Below are positions 13,553 to 25,936 of a stretch of DNA of 64,000 nucleotides, in pieces. The DNA is taken from positions 51,130,384-51,194,383 of the forward strand of contig NC_037093.1 in assembly GCF_002994745.2 (NCBI RefSeq). The letters run 5' to 3'. This DNA is from Rosa chinensis. Its lineage: Eukaryota; Streptophyta; Magnoliopsida; Rosales; Rosaceae. The notes under the pieces were generated by a model. That model worked only from the letters and a program-made list of their open reading frames with translations. It did not search any database and was not told the DNA's origin. Position numbers and translations under genes: made by a program. Position 1 is the first letter of the stretch. Every line of letters begins with the position of its first letter.

Positions 13553-15184
13553 CAGAACCCTAGCTATACATATGAGGGGGGATTTGATTAAGTGATTAAT
13601 TAATATATTGTGATGTCGTCTGCGTTTTGAGCAAGAAATGTTAATAAGGTAATTCACCTCCATCAATCGATGTCGATGTTATCCCATTTACTTATAAATA
13701 GTAAATTTTCCATGTACAAGAAAACAAAGGGAAACCCTAAGTAGCAGTCGTGTTTTTTTCATCATGACGAATACCGGAGGGTTAATTAATCACTATCTTA
13801 ACCGACAGGATCATAAATTAACCCGCTATTTTTGGTGACTGTCAGCATCTTCCATTGCCACAGGGATAGAATATGACAATATGACATATCATCCGAAGAG
13901 GTCCCAGATTCACAAGTAATCCCTCCTATGGAAATTAAAAGAGTATAGATGTACTTTTGTTAACATAAATGCTGGATTTTCTAAGGTTTCTCAGTCACCC
14001 GGTATGTATGAGCTCCATTATTAATTGATGAAAATTTCTTCTGCTACATATGATCCAGTTACTATGTAGGAGTGTATGAATTTGGTGAAATCAACAAACC
14101 TATTGTTGAATGTATCGGATCCATTATTTTATCTTCCCTAGCTTCTTATTTATCACTTAGAAAGTTTATAGTAACTCTTAAGTTTCAATTGAGTTCCATG
14201 ATTTAACCCTAAATAAACACATTCTCTAACAATTTCTATAACCTAAAAAATTTGTTACCTATCAAGTGCAATTGTTTCGTACAGTGTTCGAGCCGGTGTT
14301 ATCTAATTCTATTATTATTGTTTTCTCAATACATAACGCCCGAGATATCACTTTGTACAATATCAGTGACACTAGATGATTTTTATATAATATTTTAGCT
14401 TACTTTAACGAGTTTTGAGTTTAATATCAAGTTACTCCTTAAACTCACATGTACTCTTCTACACCCAACCATTTTTAGCATCAATCACTTCTTAAACAAC
14501 AATTCTTTTAGTATATCACCGGGTATTACCATGCAGTATATCAGTGTCTGATACACAAAATTCTTTATTTTCGTCCAGTTCGTTCAGAACATATAATTAA
14601 GCATATAGGGTAATGGTGACCCCAGTGCAGTAATCATCGTCGATATTATTAGTCCCATATAATTATCATTAGGATGATACATGTTGTGACAAATACACTT
14701 TTGTCCATATTTTAATTATTATTGGCCTTTTCCGATCGAATTAATCAAAAACTTATATGTAGATAAGTGTATATAATCGGCATGCATGATTAGGGCCTTG
14801 TCGTCCTTCGGCGATCATTAGCGGGGCCCAGATCAAAGACAATTCACCAAGCCCCACAATCACATCCATCCAAAAATATTCTTCTGTGATCTAAAATTGA
14901 ACAGATGGGAAGGGACTCTTCCAAGTTCGTGATTCATCATCTACAATTTTCTTTTTTCAGCATAGTTTATTTTTTTCTTGAGCTGTCTATTTTATAAGCC
15001 CAAATGGATGAAATAGTTCACGTGCTCTTCATAATTTGATTGGGTTCTAGCTTAAATTATCAAAGTATGAGGTTAGGATTCGAGTGTTTCTCATTGTATT
15101 TATTATTAATTTTATGGATTTAATAACGTGAGGACATTAGGTTTTGAGGAATTTTAATTATAGCAAGTCATATTATACATCCAC
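11984..15184. other. Intergenic AT-rich DNA
   Basis: No gene recognised. An AT microsatellite of about 21 units lies at 13508-13550. I noticed no other repeat or conserved motif. Confidence 0.5.
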
Positions 15185-15196
15185 AAACAACATCGC

Positions 15197-15418
15197 GGTG
15201 GCGCGACCGCTGTGGCAGCGTCCTTCTCTTGGCCGGTGGCCTAGACTCGCCTGGTTTGAGTCTGTGTTTTCTTTTTTCTTTGTCTGGGTTTGGTTTCATA
15301 CCCATCTGTTTAGGCTGCTTTGTTTGTTGTTGTTTCTGTACTTGTTGCACCCTGTTTCTGGGTTTTGTAATTTTCCTCCAGTTTAATGTCACTTGATTGC
15401 TGTTTGCCAAAAAAAAAA
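15197..15418 (+). mobile_element. 5'-truncated retroposon (LINE-like 3' end) with poly(A)
   Basis: A GC-richer block of about 220 bp ends in a run of A and is bounded by near-identical 12-mers: aaacaacatcgc (15185-15196) and aaacaacattgc (15419-15430), 11 of 12 matching. A poly(A) tail with a target duplication of this length is the signature of LINE-machinery retroposition, here 5'-truncated. The T-rich 3' untranslated style fits a plant L1 element, but a truncated processed transcript cannot be excluded. Open frames on both strands are incidental. Confidence 0.6.
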
Positions 15419-16357
15419 AAACAACATTGCAGAAAAGCCTTCATTTTATGATTGTTAACAAAGCATGCAGCAGCCACTAAACGCTTTTATGAACTCTAAG
15501 ACAATTGTGATTATGAAAACTCTGAGTACTAGAGCTTTTTCCTTGGAGTTTCTTCACTTGGAAGACCAAGGTGAACGAAACTTTTCAAGCAGATAAAATA
15601 AAATTGTATACCGATCTGTTATAAACATACATTTAAAAGAAGAAAAAATCATTTGTGTACGTGACAACAAGAATTTAGAGTTAAGTTTCTACTTTTAGTA
15701 ATCAAGGTATACTTTAAATAATAAAATATAATATTGTAGTAAAAATAATATACCATTTCATAAATGTATCAGATACACTAATTTTAAATAATATCATCGT
15801 ATTTTTGTGTTACCACTACTTGGTAAGACATATTCTTAAATTGATATACAATTTTCAATATAAACATAAGTGATAGTTAACCCAATTTTATATACATAAA
15901 TAAAAAGGGGTACTTTGGAGGGTTTCTAATAATTTTATTTGGATTTTTGTCCATATGTGTTGCCTGATTGCTATGGTGCCCTTAGCAAGATTTCTTGTAA
16001 CTTTGGTCTTTCTTGAAACTTCCTACTAATAACTAACCAGTTACACAAGCATGACCTGCTTGCTCGAATGATATTGTAAGTAAATGAGCGATCTAGCTAA
16101 CTGGCATTTAGCATATCCCAACTATATATATAACACCCAACCTGCTTTGGCACTCATATATCCTTCTATAAATTATATATTTCAAAAGCTAGCTCAGCCA
16201 AACAAGGATATCAAAGCCATAAACATATTTTAGATTTGCTTCCTGGTTCCAACTCTTGATCGATCTGATCAAGAAGTTGATCTCTTCTCTACTACTTCTG
16301 TTGCTACCAACCACAACCAAGCCCTAATTAATTAGTTAGCCAATTACGATTGAAAAT

Positions 16358-17460
16358 ATGGGTCTGAGGGACATTGGAGCCACACTGCCTCCTGGGTTTC
16401 GATTCTATCCAAGTGATGAGGAGTTGGTCTGCCACTATCTCTACAAAAAGGTCACAAATGAGGAAGCTTTGAAGGGTACTCTGGTCGAAATTGACTTGCA
16501 TACTTGTGAGCCATGGCAGCTTCCTGGTATGAATATTAATTTCCATATATGCGTGTGTGTATATTGATAATTATTCCAATATTCTTTTCTTGAGTATCTC
16601 TGTTCTTCCTCTCACCTTTCCCATCGCGTGTATTTGATTCATCGAGATGCGCATATCGGACATGGTTCTCAAACTTCTTTTTTGGCTGGAGGTTTTCAGG
16701 CAATTTCCTGAAAAAAGATCAATGAATATTTACAAATCATTTAAAAAAGAAAACAAATTAAGATTCGTATATAGTAAGTTAGCTTTATATGTTTGTCCTT
16801 GTGTTAATTATGTTGGTACTTGATTTTGTTGAATATATAACACAGAATGATTGATCAGCACCAAATTAACCTTGTTTTTTATTAGATATAAAAAATAAAA
16901 ATAAAAAGAACATGGCCCTATCTTTTTTTTCCTGGATCTATTTTGTTTAGTTTCCTCATTTCTTTTACCAAATATTCCTTTCTTCGTATGTACGTACGTA
17001 CATACACATATACATAGAGCCCACTTCGTATTCTATGATGTATATTGCACTTCAATATATTTCAAAACTAGTCACGTATCTGATCTCAAATGTGTCGGAA
17101 TATATCTGAGACAGTTTTCATACACAATGGTAGTCATTATAATCCCAGTTTGTTCGATTATATATGGGTTTATTTCAACTATTGCTGCTTTTAGATTACC
17201 ACCAAAAAAAAAAAAAAAAAACTATTCCTGCTCTTAGATTCTCTGTTATGGCACCATACATATGCTAACTGGTGTATTTTTATTTTTGGGCAATTTATGC
17301 TTGGTTTATTTGAACTCTTGGTTTGCCAGAAACAGCAACACGTACTACCCTTTTAATGAAGGTGGTACGCGTTTAGTTACTAGAATACAAATAATTATTG
17401 CAAATATAGTAGAAATAGAATAAACTTACGTAAGTTTCATATCCTTCTTCGTTCAGAACA

Positions 17461-17501
<41 letters not shown>

Positions 17502-19903
17502 AGCTGTGTGAACTGATCAGACAATCATGTGGCTATGATTTGATGCTGCTGAGGGCTGTCATGTGCAAAATTCGTCTCTCTAATAGACATGGGACCCTTT
17601 CTTAGTATATTAAGGGCCCTGATGTGCAGGACCAGAACGTCTAGTACATAAATAATCGACTACTTCTAGTACTACATGTGATCGTTCTTTTTAGCTAGTT
17701 AGCTTCTGTATGATAGCTAATAATTTTCTTCATCTTTATCCTCTCATCATTTGAGCTCGGAATCATATATCTAAATGTGAATCCAAAAAAAGCTAAGTCT
17801 AGAGTCCGATTAATTTAGGTAGGAACTCAAATCCTAAAAGAGAAAAAAAGATTCTTTTTATCTTATAGGGTAAGTATCTTTTTTAGACGAGAGAATTAAT
17901 TATATAGTATTGAAAATAAAATAAAGTAGGGGTTGTGAAATGGATGGCTTAGTTCACATTAGTCCAAGGAATGCATATCACTTTAATACGAGTGATCGAC
18001 ATCATGAAAACTTCTATATGTTGGTGTGATGAGCTTAACCTTCATAAGTTCAATTAATGGTCCTTAATTAGAGTATCATGCTTCCTTAAACTTGATATTA
18101 CCTACCACACTCTCATAGCTCATAGGGCGACCTTGACCTGGCAACTCAAAAGATCGAGAGATGAATCAAGAAGGAAAAGCATAACTCATCGATCTCTTTT
18201 TTCTTCAACTCCTTTATGTGAATGTTAAGATTGAATGAAAGCAATATCACATTGAGCAAAAATGTCACTTCACTTTACTTGCTGACCAACTTTTCATGCA
18301 AAAACTGATTAATTGGTTCTGTGATTATTTTTCTGAATGAAGAGGTGGCAAAGCTGAACGCGAACGAGTGGTACTTCTTCAGCTTTCGTGACCGGAAGTA
18401 CGCGACCGGGTTCAGAACCAACCGGGCGACGACGACCGGGTACTGGAAAGCTACCGGAAAAGACCGGATGGTGGTGGATCCGGGAACAGGGGACATCGTA
18501 GGGATGAGGAAGACGCTGGTGTTCTATCGGAACAGAGCTCCCAATGGAATTAAAACTGGGTGGATCATGCATGAGTTTCGCCTCGAGACCCCACACATGC
18601 CTCCCAAGGTAATTTCACAATCGTACTTCAGTTCTCTTCCTAGCTATATCGATCATGCACACGCCATCTTATTCTTCTCCATCATTAAGTATAGAGATTC
18701 ATTCTCTCTCTGTCACGTGATATTGAGAGGTTCTGAAGTGCAAGTTAGCTTAGCTTCCTACATCATCGATCGTTTTGCTAACAGTGTTTTGCCACTTCAG
18801 TCATCACTGTCATTGAGAGAGATGGATCATGCATACAAAGAAACAGTCCTTCTAGGAAATTAAGCTATCATGCATGCACTATTTGACATATGCTTCTTCT
18901 GTTCACAAAATCGGAAACTTATCCTTAATGTGTGGAAAAATTATCATATTATCTAGGATCATAGTATACCTGGTGGTCCGGATTGATGTCATTGACCCAT
19001 TTGACTTGTACTTATTTCTAATTGATCTCTTAATGTAATTTAATTTTTTTTTTTACTCCTGCAAGATCTCCATCAAATTTGAGTGATATTATTTGCTCGG
19101 ACTACCTCATAACAATATCACCACGTGATCCGAAACCATAGAATAATATATTCTATGTTTTTCAACCGTTAAATTTGGTAAAAAAGTAAACTCAATAGTT
19201 GAGATTTAGAACATCACATATTCTGGAGTTTTTCTAAAAGTTATCCTTTATTTTATCTATAAAATTATCAAAACCTTTTACATTGATTTGGGCATGGGTT
19301 TATGATTATTGATACAAGGTGAAATCTGAAAATAACTTCTAAATTAAAGGAGTAAAAGATCCAAATTTTTTTATTTTATTTTTTATTTTTTATGGGCACT
19401 AGTTAAGTATATATTTCCTTTCTCATGGGTCATGATAATTACTCGAGCTAAATATCGTTTTTTCCTTGTCACAGGAGGACTGGGTTCTGTGCCGGGTTTT
19501 CCACAAAGGCAAAGGAGAGATGAACGACAACATGAACCTCAGCCCTCATGACCTTATGTTGGAGACCAAAACATCATGCCCTGCTGCGTTAACATCTCCT
19601 CCAACTCATCATGACCAAAACATGCACTGTGGATATAGTAACCAGATCACCTCATTTTCCACCACACCAGTACCTCACCAAAGCCATAGCCATAGCCATA
19701 GCCACAATAACCAAAGCAATTCTCTGCTCAACCTCCTTCAGCTTTCTGAAGAAAAATATACCGACTCTATCACCGAAATAAGCGCAAAAAATGACGATGA
19801 TTATGGATTTTTATGGGACATGAATCTTGAAGAAAATAGCTTTGAAACAGGTACTTTGGACGACATGAGATTTGAGATGGAGAACAGCATGGTTTTGCTA
19901 TGA
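16358..19903 (+). CDS. NAC-domain transcription factor, ANAC074/KIRA1-like
   Basis: A plant-specific NAC transcription factor, predicted nuclear and DNA-binding. Three exons join in frame: 16358-16526, 18343-18608 and 19475-19903. All have GT/AG borders, giving 287 residues. The NAC domain spans about residues 9-157. Subdomain A is [19 protein letters not shown], then [24 protein letters not shown] and GWIMHEFRL follow, and the domain ends with [14 protein letters not shown]. The N-terminal start [20 protein letters not shown] and overall layout resemble Arabidopsis ANAC074 (KIRA1), a regulator of floral organ senescence; that assignment is from memory. The C-terminal half is variable, with a His-Ser repeat (HSHSHSH, about residue 220) encoded by a small hexamer expansion, and an acidic end typical of NAC activation regions. 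Intron 1 (1.8 kb) holds a CT microsatellite near 17466-17498. The start is the first ATG and lies directly before the conserved block. Confidence 0.93.
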
Positions 19904-20810
19904 ATTAGAAAACATGCAGATCCTACACACTCCATATTACACACATACCCATTTGTTGATTTGTGATATAAATATATTTGTGGTAAATATTTGGCTTGAT
20001 TGGATATATATTATTGTTAGAAGGTTGTGCTTAGTCTGTGTTAGGTTCGACTCTTTTTTTCCTTCTTGTATACGAACTTCGTTATTTGTAAAAATGCTAT
20101 CAATTTATATAAATTCTTCATTAGTGTTAGATTTTTTTTTTTCAAAGTTCTCCAGTTCTGCGTGGTGACAATGAAGACACTTGCTGCAGAGTGCAGAAGC
20201 ACCACTATATATATATTCAGAATGTCTGGCATCATAAACCATATGTACATTCTTTTGTGATCTGTTTACAATTATTGTTTGAAGTTTGAACAACTTGAAA
20301 CAGTATTCTTCTTGATCTTGACGTGGCTGATCTGAGAGATTGATAGCCTTGTAATATGACCTATAAATATAAATATGTAAACAAATATAGTATACATATA
20401 TATGTAAACAATGTACTTTTCACTCACCATTGAGAACACAATAAACTCCTGTGGGAGGACAAACTCCTAAACGGCCAGAACAGAATTCACCAAATTACAT
20501 TTGGGGATTGGTCTTGGCGGGAGATTTGTGCAATAACAATGATGTTAGTGAAGATGCAATGACGAGAAGATGGATGATCATAATGAGAGATGGTCATAAT
20601 AGACTTTTAGTCAAAATGATGTGCCAATCTAACAATATGATCGAATTGATAACGTATGTGTGTCTGACATGTCATTTCTCATAGAAAGACTACGAAATTT
20701 TAGACGTTAATGACTAATGAGGGTAACAATCATTTTCTACATGAATACACACACACACAGTGCTACGTACAGCCTTTTTATGTGCATATATATATATATA
20801 TATATATATA
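19904..20810. other. NAC gene 3' region and intergenic DNA
   Basis: The 3' untranslated region of the NAC gene probably extends into the T-rich stretch after the stop; I cannot fix the polyadenylation site. No further gene is recognised. A run of AT dinucleotides at 20787-20810 directly borders the palindromic MITE. Confidence 0.5.
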
Positions 20811-21211
20811 GGGCCCTTCTAGTGAGGGATCCCTTTTTTTGGTCTTTTATAGGGATAGGCATTATACCAACTTTTCGATCATATTTTCACATCTTAACCG
20901 CTCAGTTTTTAGATTCTAATGTATAGATCACTTCTGCAAATTTTCAGCCAATTTGATGATTGTTAAGGCATCCAAAACTGCAATTTACCATTATAAACAC
21001 GAACGGTTCCGGTTCGACAGATTCGGTCCGTTCGTGTAAATTGCAGTTTTGGATGTCTTAACGATCACCAATTTGGCTGAAAATTTTCAGAAGTGATCTA
21101 TACATTAGGACCTAAAAACTAAACGGTTAAGATGTGAAAATATGATCTAAAAGTTGGTCTAATGCCTATCCCTATAAAAGACCAAAAAAAGGGATCCCTT
21201 AGTGGAAGCCC
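20811..21211. mobile_element. Fully palindromic (foldback) MITE in AT repeats
   Basis: The 401-bp unit is a near-perfect inverted repeat. The left arm runs 20811 to about 21007, the right arm about 21029-21211, with a loop of about 20 bp. Both ends, read inward, go from GGGC through 'gggatccctttttttggtct' to 'tataggga'. It sits between (AT)n runs, so a TA-type target site is plausible but cannot be resolved. It has no coding capacity. A transcript would form a long hairpin able to feed small-RNA production. Confidence 0.8.
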
Positions 21212-21328
<117 letters not shown>

Positions 21329-21363
21329 CATCAAAAGCGGGCGTCCGCAACTTAGAATTCAAA

Positions 21364-21662
21364 AGATGTGGACGTCCCTCCTCCGGTCTCGATCAGGCGG
21401 CGATGGAGGCGCTACGGTTGCCGGACCCGAACCAGGCCTCGATGTCGAGCCTCTGCTTGCCGCTGGAGTCGTCGATGAAGAGTTCGAAGTCGATCTTTGC
21501 TGGGTTTCCATGGTTTCAGGCGAGCTCGCCGTGCACACCTTCGATTCCGATCAATTGAGCCCTCGCCTTGATGGTGACGCCATCAGGGACGTCCAGAGGG
21601 TTCATCCGGCAACCGCAGCACCTCCATTGCAGCCTGATTGAGGCCGGAGGAGAGACATCTGT
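21364..21662. repeat. Inverted-repeat-flanked GC-rich cassette carrying a gene fragment
   Basis: A GC-rich block lies abruptly inside AT-rich repeats. Its ends are inverted copies of each other over about 55-60 bp. The left arm (from 21364) reads agatgt, then ctcctccgg, atcagg, atggagg and cggttgccgga. The right arm, read on the minus strand from 21662, repeats this with about 85% identity. The interior matches ribosomal protein L9 (separate entry). This is the architecture of a captured host fragment in a transposon of Pack or foldback type. I do not see a clear target duplication because the flanks are AT repeats. Confidence 0.6.
21393..21602 (-). pseudogene. 60S ribosomal protein L9 (uL6) fragment, disabled
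   Basis: The minus strand reads 70 codons with an internal stop at codon 29. Visible pieces are [20 protein letters not shown], then EGVHGELA, the stop, [20 protein letters not shown] and EAWFGS. These line up with the N-terminal region of plant L9 (pattern DIPDGVTIK...VEGPRGKL...NLDFQLI...GKKKLKIDSWFGS, from memory). It has no start codon and no second half, and it is cut by the inverted repeat. It is a captured remnant, not a working gene. Confidence 0.7.
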
Positions 21663-22539
21663 ATTTTTTCTGGGTTGCAGATATCCTCTTCAGAACGCCT
21701 CCATATATATATATATATGTATGTACATACATACATACATATGTTATATTAACTTGACATAAATGCAGATTTATAGATTTATTTCTAAGCGTAGTAGAGT
21801 TTCTTGCATTGTGACCTAGTTTCTCCTTGGGACTTGGAAATTGGAATGATGCATAATATGTTCGGTGGCTTCTGACCGAAGAAGTTAATTTGCTTTAGCT
21901 AAGGTGGCGGGGTGGCATCACCTCGATCTAGTGTGTGACAGTGGAGGTGGGAAGTAACCCGTATAAACTTTAGATCCTTTTTTTAATTTGTCACGCAATA
22001 TGTATTCCTAAACTCTCTTAGTTTTATTGATGATACTCAAAAGCTACCTTAAAGCAAGCACATGCCAAGTAGTTCTTAAAAAAAAAAAAAAACACAACAA
22101 AGTATATATTTTTTAATTCAAAAGAACACTTCTAACTTAATTTTCTAAATGTGGAAAACAAACATCTTTGATAGTGTGAAAGCAGTTTTTATGTGTTTAG
22201 AAGCAATCTCAAATAGACAATAAAGATCAACTTTAATTCTCTTTTGCATAAGATGCTAATTTGTTCATAAAATACAAAATTATACGTAATGGCCAACTCC
22301 TTTAAGACACAATGAGAGAGTTGCTAGCAGATGTCCACCTCCTACACCAACTAATTGTTAAATGACAACAAATATGGTAATTAATTACCATATTGTCCTA
22401 ACTTAACCATCTATTAAGTGTTGAGTTTTGATCACAAAAAGCCTCAGTGCAATTGGGTGTGAGTCATCCACTTATAAGTTATATTTTTATTTGTCATTTT
22501 TCTAATGTGAGATTTTTTCTCTCTAACCTCACGTGATCT
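21663..22539. other. Intergenic DNA left of the CACTA element
   Basis: AT-rich, with no gene recognised. It ends in a repeat of about 150-190 bp that has a diverged sister near 50.8-50.95 kb. The 57-bp core at 22457-22513 matches 50890-50946 at 55 of 57 positions. The CACTA element inserted about 25 bp beyond this core. Confidence 0.55.
22457..22513. repeat. Dispersed repeat core, copy A
   Basis: This 57-bp core matches 50890-50946 with two mismatches, and weaker similarity extends about 80 bp to its left. It includes a TATA-like 'cttataagttatattttta'. It may be part of an old LTR or MITE family; I cannot place it. Confidence 0.6.
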
Positions 22540-22557
22540 CACTACACCAAAACTGGT

Positions 22558-22805
22558 CTTTTACGGCGCACAAAAACACGCTGTAAAAGCTCGCGCTGTA
22601 AAAGACATGTGGTCTTTTACGGCGCGCAAAAATGCGTCATAAAATAACAATTAACGCGCCGTAAAAGTAGTTCCACAAATGTGACTGAAGTCATTTATGG
22701 CCCACATTGCACGCTGTAAAAGACCTCCTATTTAAGGCATACCCCTGCACGCCGTAAAAGAGTGACTGAATTCCTATTTAAGGCGCACTTTGAGCGCCAT
22801 AAATG
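22558..22805. repeat. CACTA left subterminal repeats
   Basis: Repeated short motifs of the form TTTTACGGCG(C/T)(G/A)C and their complement GCGC(C/T)GTAAAAG recur about every 25-50 bp. CACTA transposases bind such subterminal arrays in known family members. Confidence 0.75.
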
Positions 22806-24026
22806 AGGTCTTTTCAAACAAAACAAAAATTATATTGCTCAAATGTCATATTCATATTACCCTCATATCATATATACTAGAAAGTGTACCTGCGCTTTGC
22901 TGCAGGAATATAGTTGTTCAAGAAAAGATAGAAGAAAAATCAAACTCATCAAACAAAATCAGAAACACATGAAGAAGTTTGCCAAAAAATTCAACCAAAC
23001 TTCAGTTGGAAATGCTATTCTCTGTATACAAATAACAGAAGTGTTTAGTAATCTCTTAAGGAATTAGGTGTCTTGTTCGTCCTGTGGCTTGGGCCAGAAG
23101 GTGGGATTTTAGGATGTTTTGACATGAGCATGATCCTAAGAAGCTGCTTCCACCTTGATGGTGCTACAAATCTAACAGCAGCAGTCTGTTGTTCACAGTT
23201 GGTGCATTCTTCTGTAAAGCGTCTAGGCTTAGTGTTCTGTGATCATTTGGAGCCACCAGGCAAGTTCTAGTTGTTGATGTTATGGCTGCCAAAACTGAGA
23301 GAAATCAAAACTTCGATGGTATATAGTGAGGACGGTAGGACACCATAAATCGAAGTTGTATGTGTACAATAGCATGCATTATGAACATGTGGTTATACTG
23401 AAATAAAGCATCACATATATTTGGGAGGGATCAAACCACAAATGAAATTTCATCTCTTTTCCAATAATTTTTTTTTTACCTCGACTTCCTCTGATGTAAA
23501 CACTGGCCTGTATAAGTATAGAGTTTTCCCAAATGTAATCTACAGAAACTTGATGAACACTGTTTGGAAGCTGCAAAAAATTCAATCAGTTCATGTTGAA
23601 CACAATTATTTGATGCTTATAATCATATGAAATGTTACAGAACAGAGGTATTGGAATTGAGGAAAAAGGAAGATATACACACCAAGTAAAGCAGAACAAA
23701 AATGAGGGTTTTTTTCACTACTTTATGTTTCAAGTAAAACATACCAATTACTTGTGCTGCTTAAACTTTAACATTGCAATGATCAGCATAGGCTTTGTAC
23801 CCCTCAAGTTAAATAATCAAAATAAGATTCTCATTGAATACTATTTGAAATCAGAACTACAGCTTTCTTAGTTTCTGCTAGTTAATATTTAACAATAAAC
23901 TTAAGCATTAGCAAATGAACCCAAAAGTACCATGACTTATCTTACTGATAAAAGAAAACTGCATACACACCTCTCTCCAAATTCTACCCAAATTTTCACA
24001 ACGGTAAGAAAAAAGTCAGCAAGTAC
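22806..24026. other. CACTA interior, unassigned
   Basis: Moderately AT-rich sequence with alternating purine- and pyrimidine-rich stretches that look like intron and exon pieces. On the minus strand, 23055-23290 has an exon-like base composition, but I recognise no protein in it. Nothing here resembles a CACTA transposase. Confidence 0.4.
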
Positions 24027-24125
24027 CTTGCTTGTCAGCTCGGCATAGTAAACAGCCCCAAAACCACCTTATCCAATCTCATCGAAGTCAGATAACAAAA
24101 ACTCAAATTCGAAAGGAGTTGAGGA
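24027..24125 (-). pseudogene. Captured LysM-receptor-like kinase P-loop fragment
   Basis: On the minus strand the sequence reads FEFEFLLSDFDEIG, a stop, then GGFGAVYYAEL. The glycine-rich loop G-x-GGFGAVYYAEL is characteristic of the CERK1/LYK family of LysM receptor kinases, as I recall it. Only about 33 codons are present and the first Gly of the loop is replaced by a stop. It follows the 5-phosphatase fragment directly on the same strand. A generic receptor-like kinase is the alternative. Confidence 0.5.
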
Positions 24126-24185
24126 AAGGTGGATTATTAACCTGAAGAAAATCAGAGAGGAAGACAGAAAATAAGAAAAGAGAAA

Positions 24186-24332
24186 CCATACCCCAAGACA
24201 TATGTCTGATGGATTATCAACCTGCAGAAAATTGTGCAGATTAAGGTCACTATAGAGAGATTTCCCTCTTACATTCCAAGTTGCTACAAAAACTCTGAAG
24301 AAAGCTGCACAGCTCAGTCTGTTTCCATCCAT
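24186..24332 (-). pseudogene. Captured inositol polyphosphate 5-phosphatase fragment
   Basis: The minus strand encodes RVFVATWNVRGKSLYSDLNL, then HNFLQVDNPSDICLG. This matches the start of the catalytic domain of plant type I inositol polyphosphate 5-phosphatases (pattern RxFVxTWNVGGKSP...LNLxxFL...xDIYVLGFQE). The family's WNVGG is WNVRG here, Y is missing in DIYVLG, and nothing downstream of this exon is present. It is an inactive captured piece. Confidence 0.68.
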
Positions 24333-25936
24333 CTTTTGCCATATTTACTGAACTCCAATTTGCTTGAAATTTTAGTATGTTGTACCTTAGCATGTCAACT
24401 TAGGATCTGGAAAGTTTCAAGTTCATTGCTCTTAAATTGAATATTTAATAATTTTCTGAACTTGAGCTGCTCCTAGTCTTGGCATTACACACTCTGTACC
24501 AAAAAAACAGTTAGATAAGAAATTTAAAAATCTAGGTACCAACAAATGACAAATTGTTACCAATAAAAAGTACCTTCTTGTCAATATTTGTAAAGTATAT
24601 ATTTTCTTGCACACATCTCAGGTTCATCTTCAGTCTAAACCAAAGTACAAAGAAGAACCACGTTATTAATAAAAAAAAACTATTGATTTTGTACAAGAAT
24701 ATAGACAAATTGCACAAGAATATTATAGTAGAAAATGATATAAATCAAACGCACACAAACCCCAAATTAGATCATAGGTTCAAAATCTCAATTACCTCCA
24801 ACACATTGTACACCACATACAATTTGATTGTTCCTTGACCACGAATCATGTAATATATTAAGCTGATATCTGAAACAACCCAATGAATAGATAAAAAGAC
24901 TAGTTAGTACATTCTAATAATTCCGGCAAACTGGCTTTAGTTAGATACTACATGAATATTTAAGACTATTACTTTGGAAAAAAACACGTATTAAGTTCTT
25001 CCTAACCTGTTTGCTGCAAAAGAATGACACCACAAGCCATTATTATAAAACACCCAAAATCAGACAGCTCTGCTGCAGATGGCCTCTTAACTGCCTGCCA
25101 CAAGTATGGTTAGGGTTTGTTGTAAATTTCACAATTGTTGTCATTTAACCACGAAACAGGCCCAACAGCACAGTGACAATTGAATTCATAGCAGTGGTTC
25201 AAGCTCGAAAGCACCCAATTTTGATTGAAAGACTAAATGAAGCAAGAAAAACTAACCTTGTATGCACAAGCCTCCACAGGGTAATCAAAATTCTTGTTGG
25301 CATGATAGTCAACAGCAAGAGAAACGAATCAAAACACACGAAAAAGCCAACATCTATCAGCTGCAACAAAATTTTGGTCATTGGTCACACTTTGAAATCA
25401 AAGTTTCATACACACATTTTTTCCTACTGGGATCATAGCTGCTGAGATTACCCTATTTTTTCCTAATGAAACATATAGTTATCAAAGGAAAACACTATAA
25501 TAGTTGGAAACTGAATTAGAAGCAAACTTGGAGAAAGAGGGACAACCATACATACATTGTTAAAGAATAAATATTATAGATGATCACCGAAACCAAAAAC
25601 TACACTGCAACATACCTCTAAATTTCACAAAAATTGCCCAGCAAACTTTTATTTCTATCAACTAAAGTTGGGGTCCTCTTCCTTCGGCAATACCAAGCTA
25701 AGGAAAAAATAGGACACAAGGTTCATAAACATCCATTTATTTCCTGTAGAAATACTTTATCATCTACTTCATCCAACAAAAGGGCATTGATCTATCTATT
25801 TGATGTGGAAAGAATATTTTAAGCATGGTTAAAATACAACCTCGTAAGAACAGACATACAACTAGATGTAAAGGGCATAAACAGAATCTTAGGCTTTGAA
25901 ATCAAACGAGCTTCTACAAAAGCCTATGAATATTAC

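Noticed and set aside
19577..19585. tgccctgct in NAC exon 3 as a miR164 target site
   Set aside because: Only the nine central bases fit. Most flanking positions mismatch the miR164 target pattern, so cleavage is unlikely.
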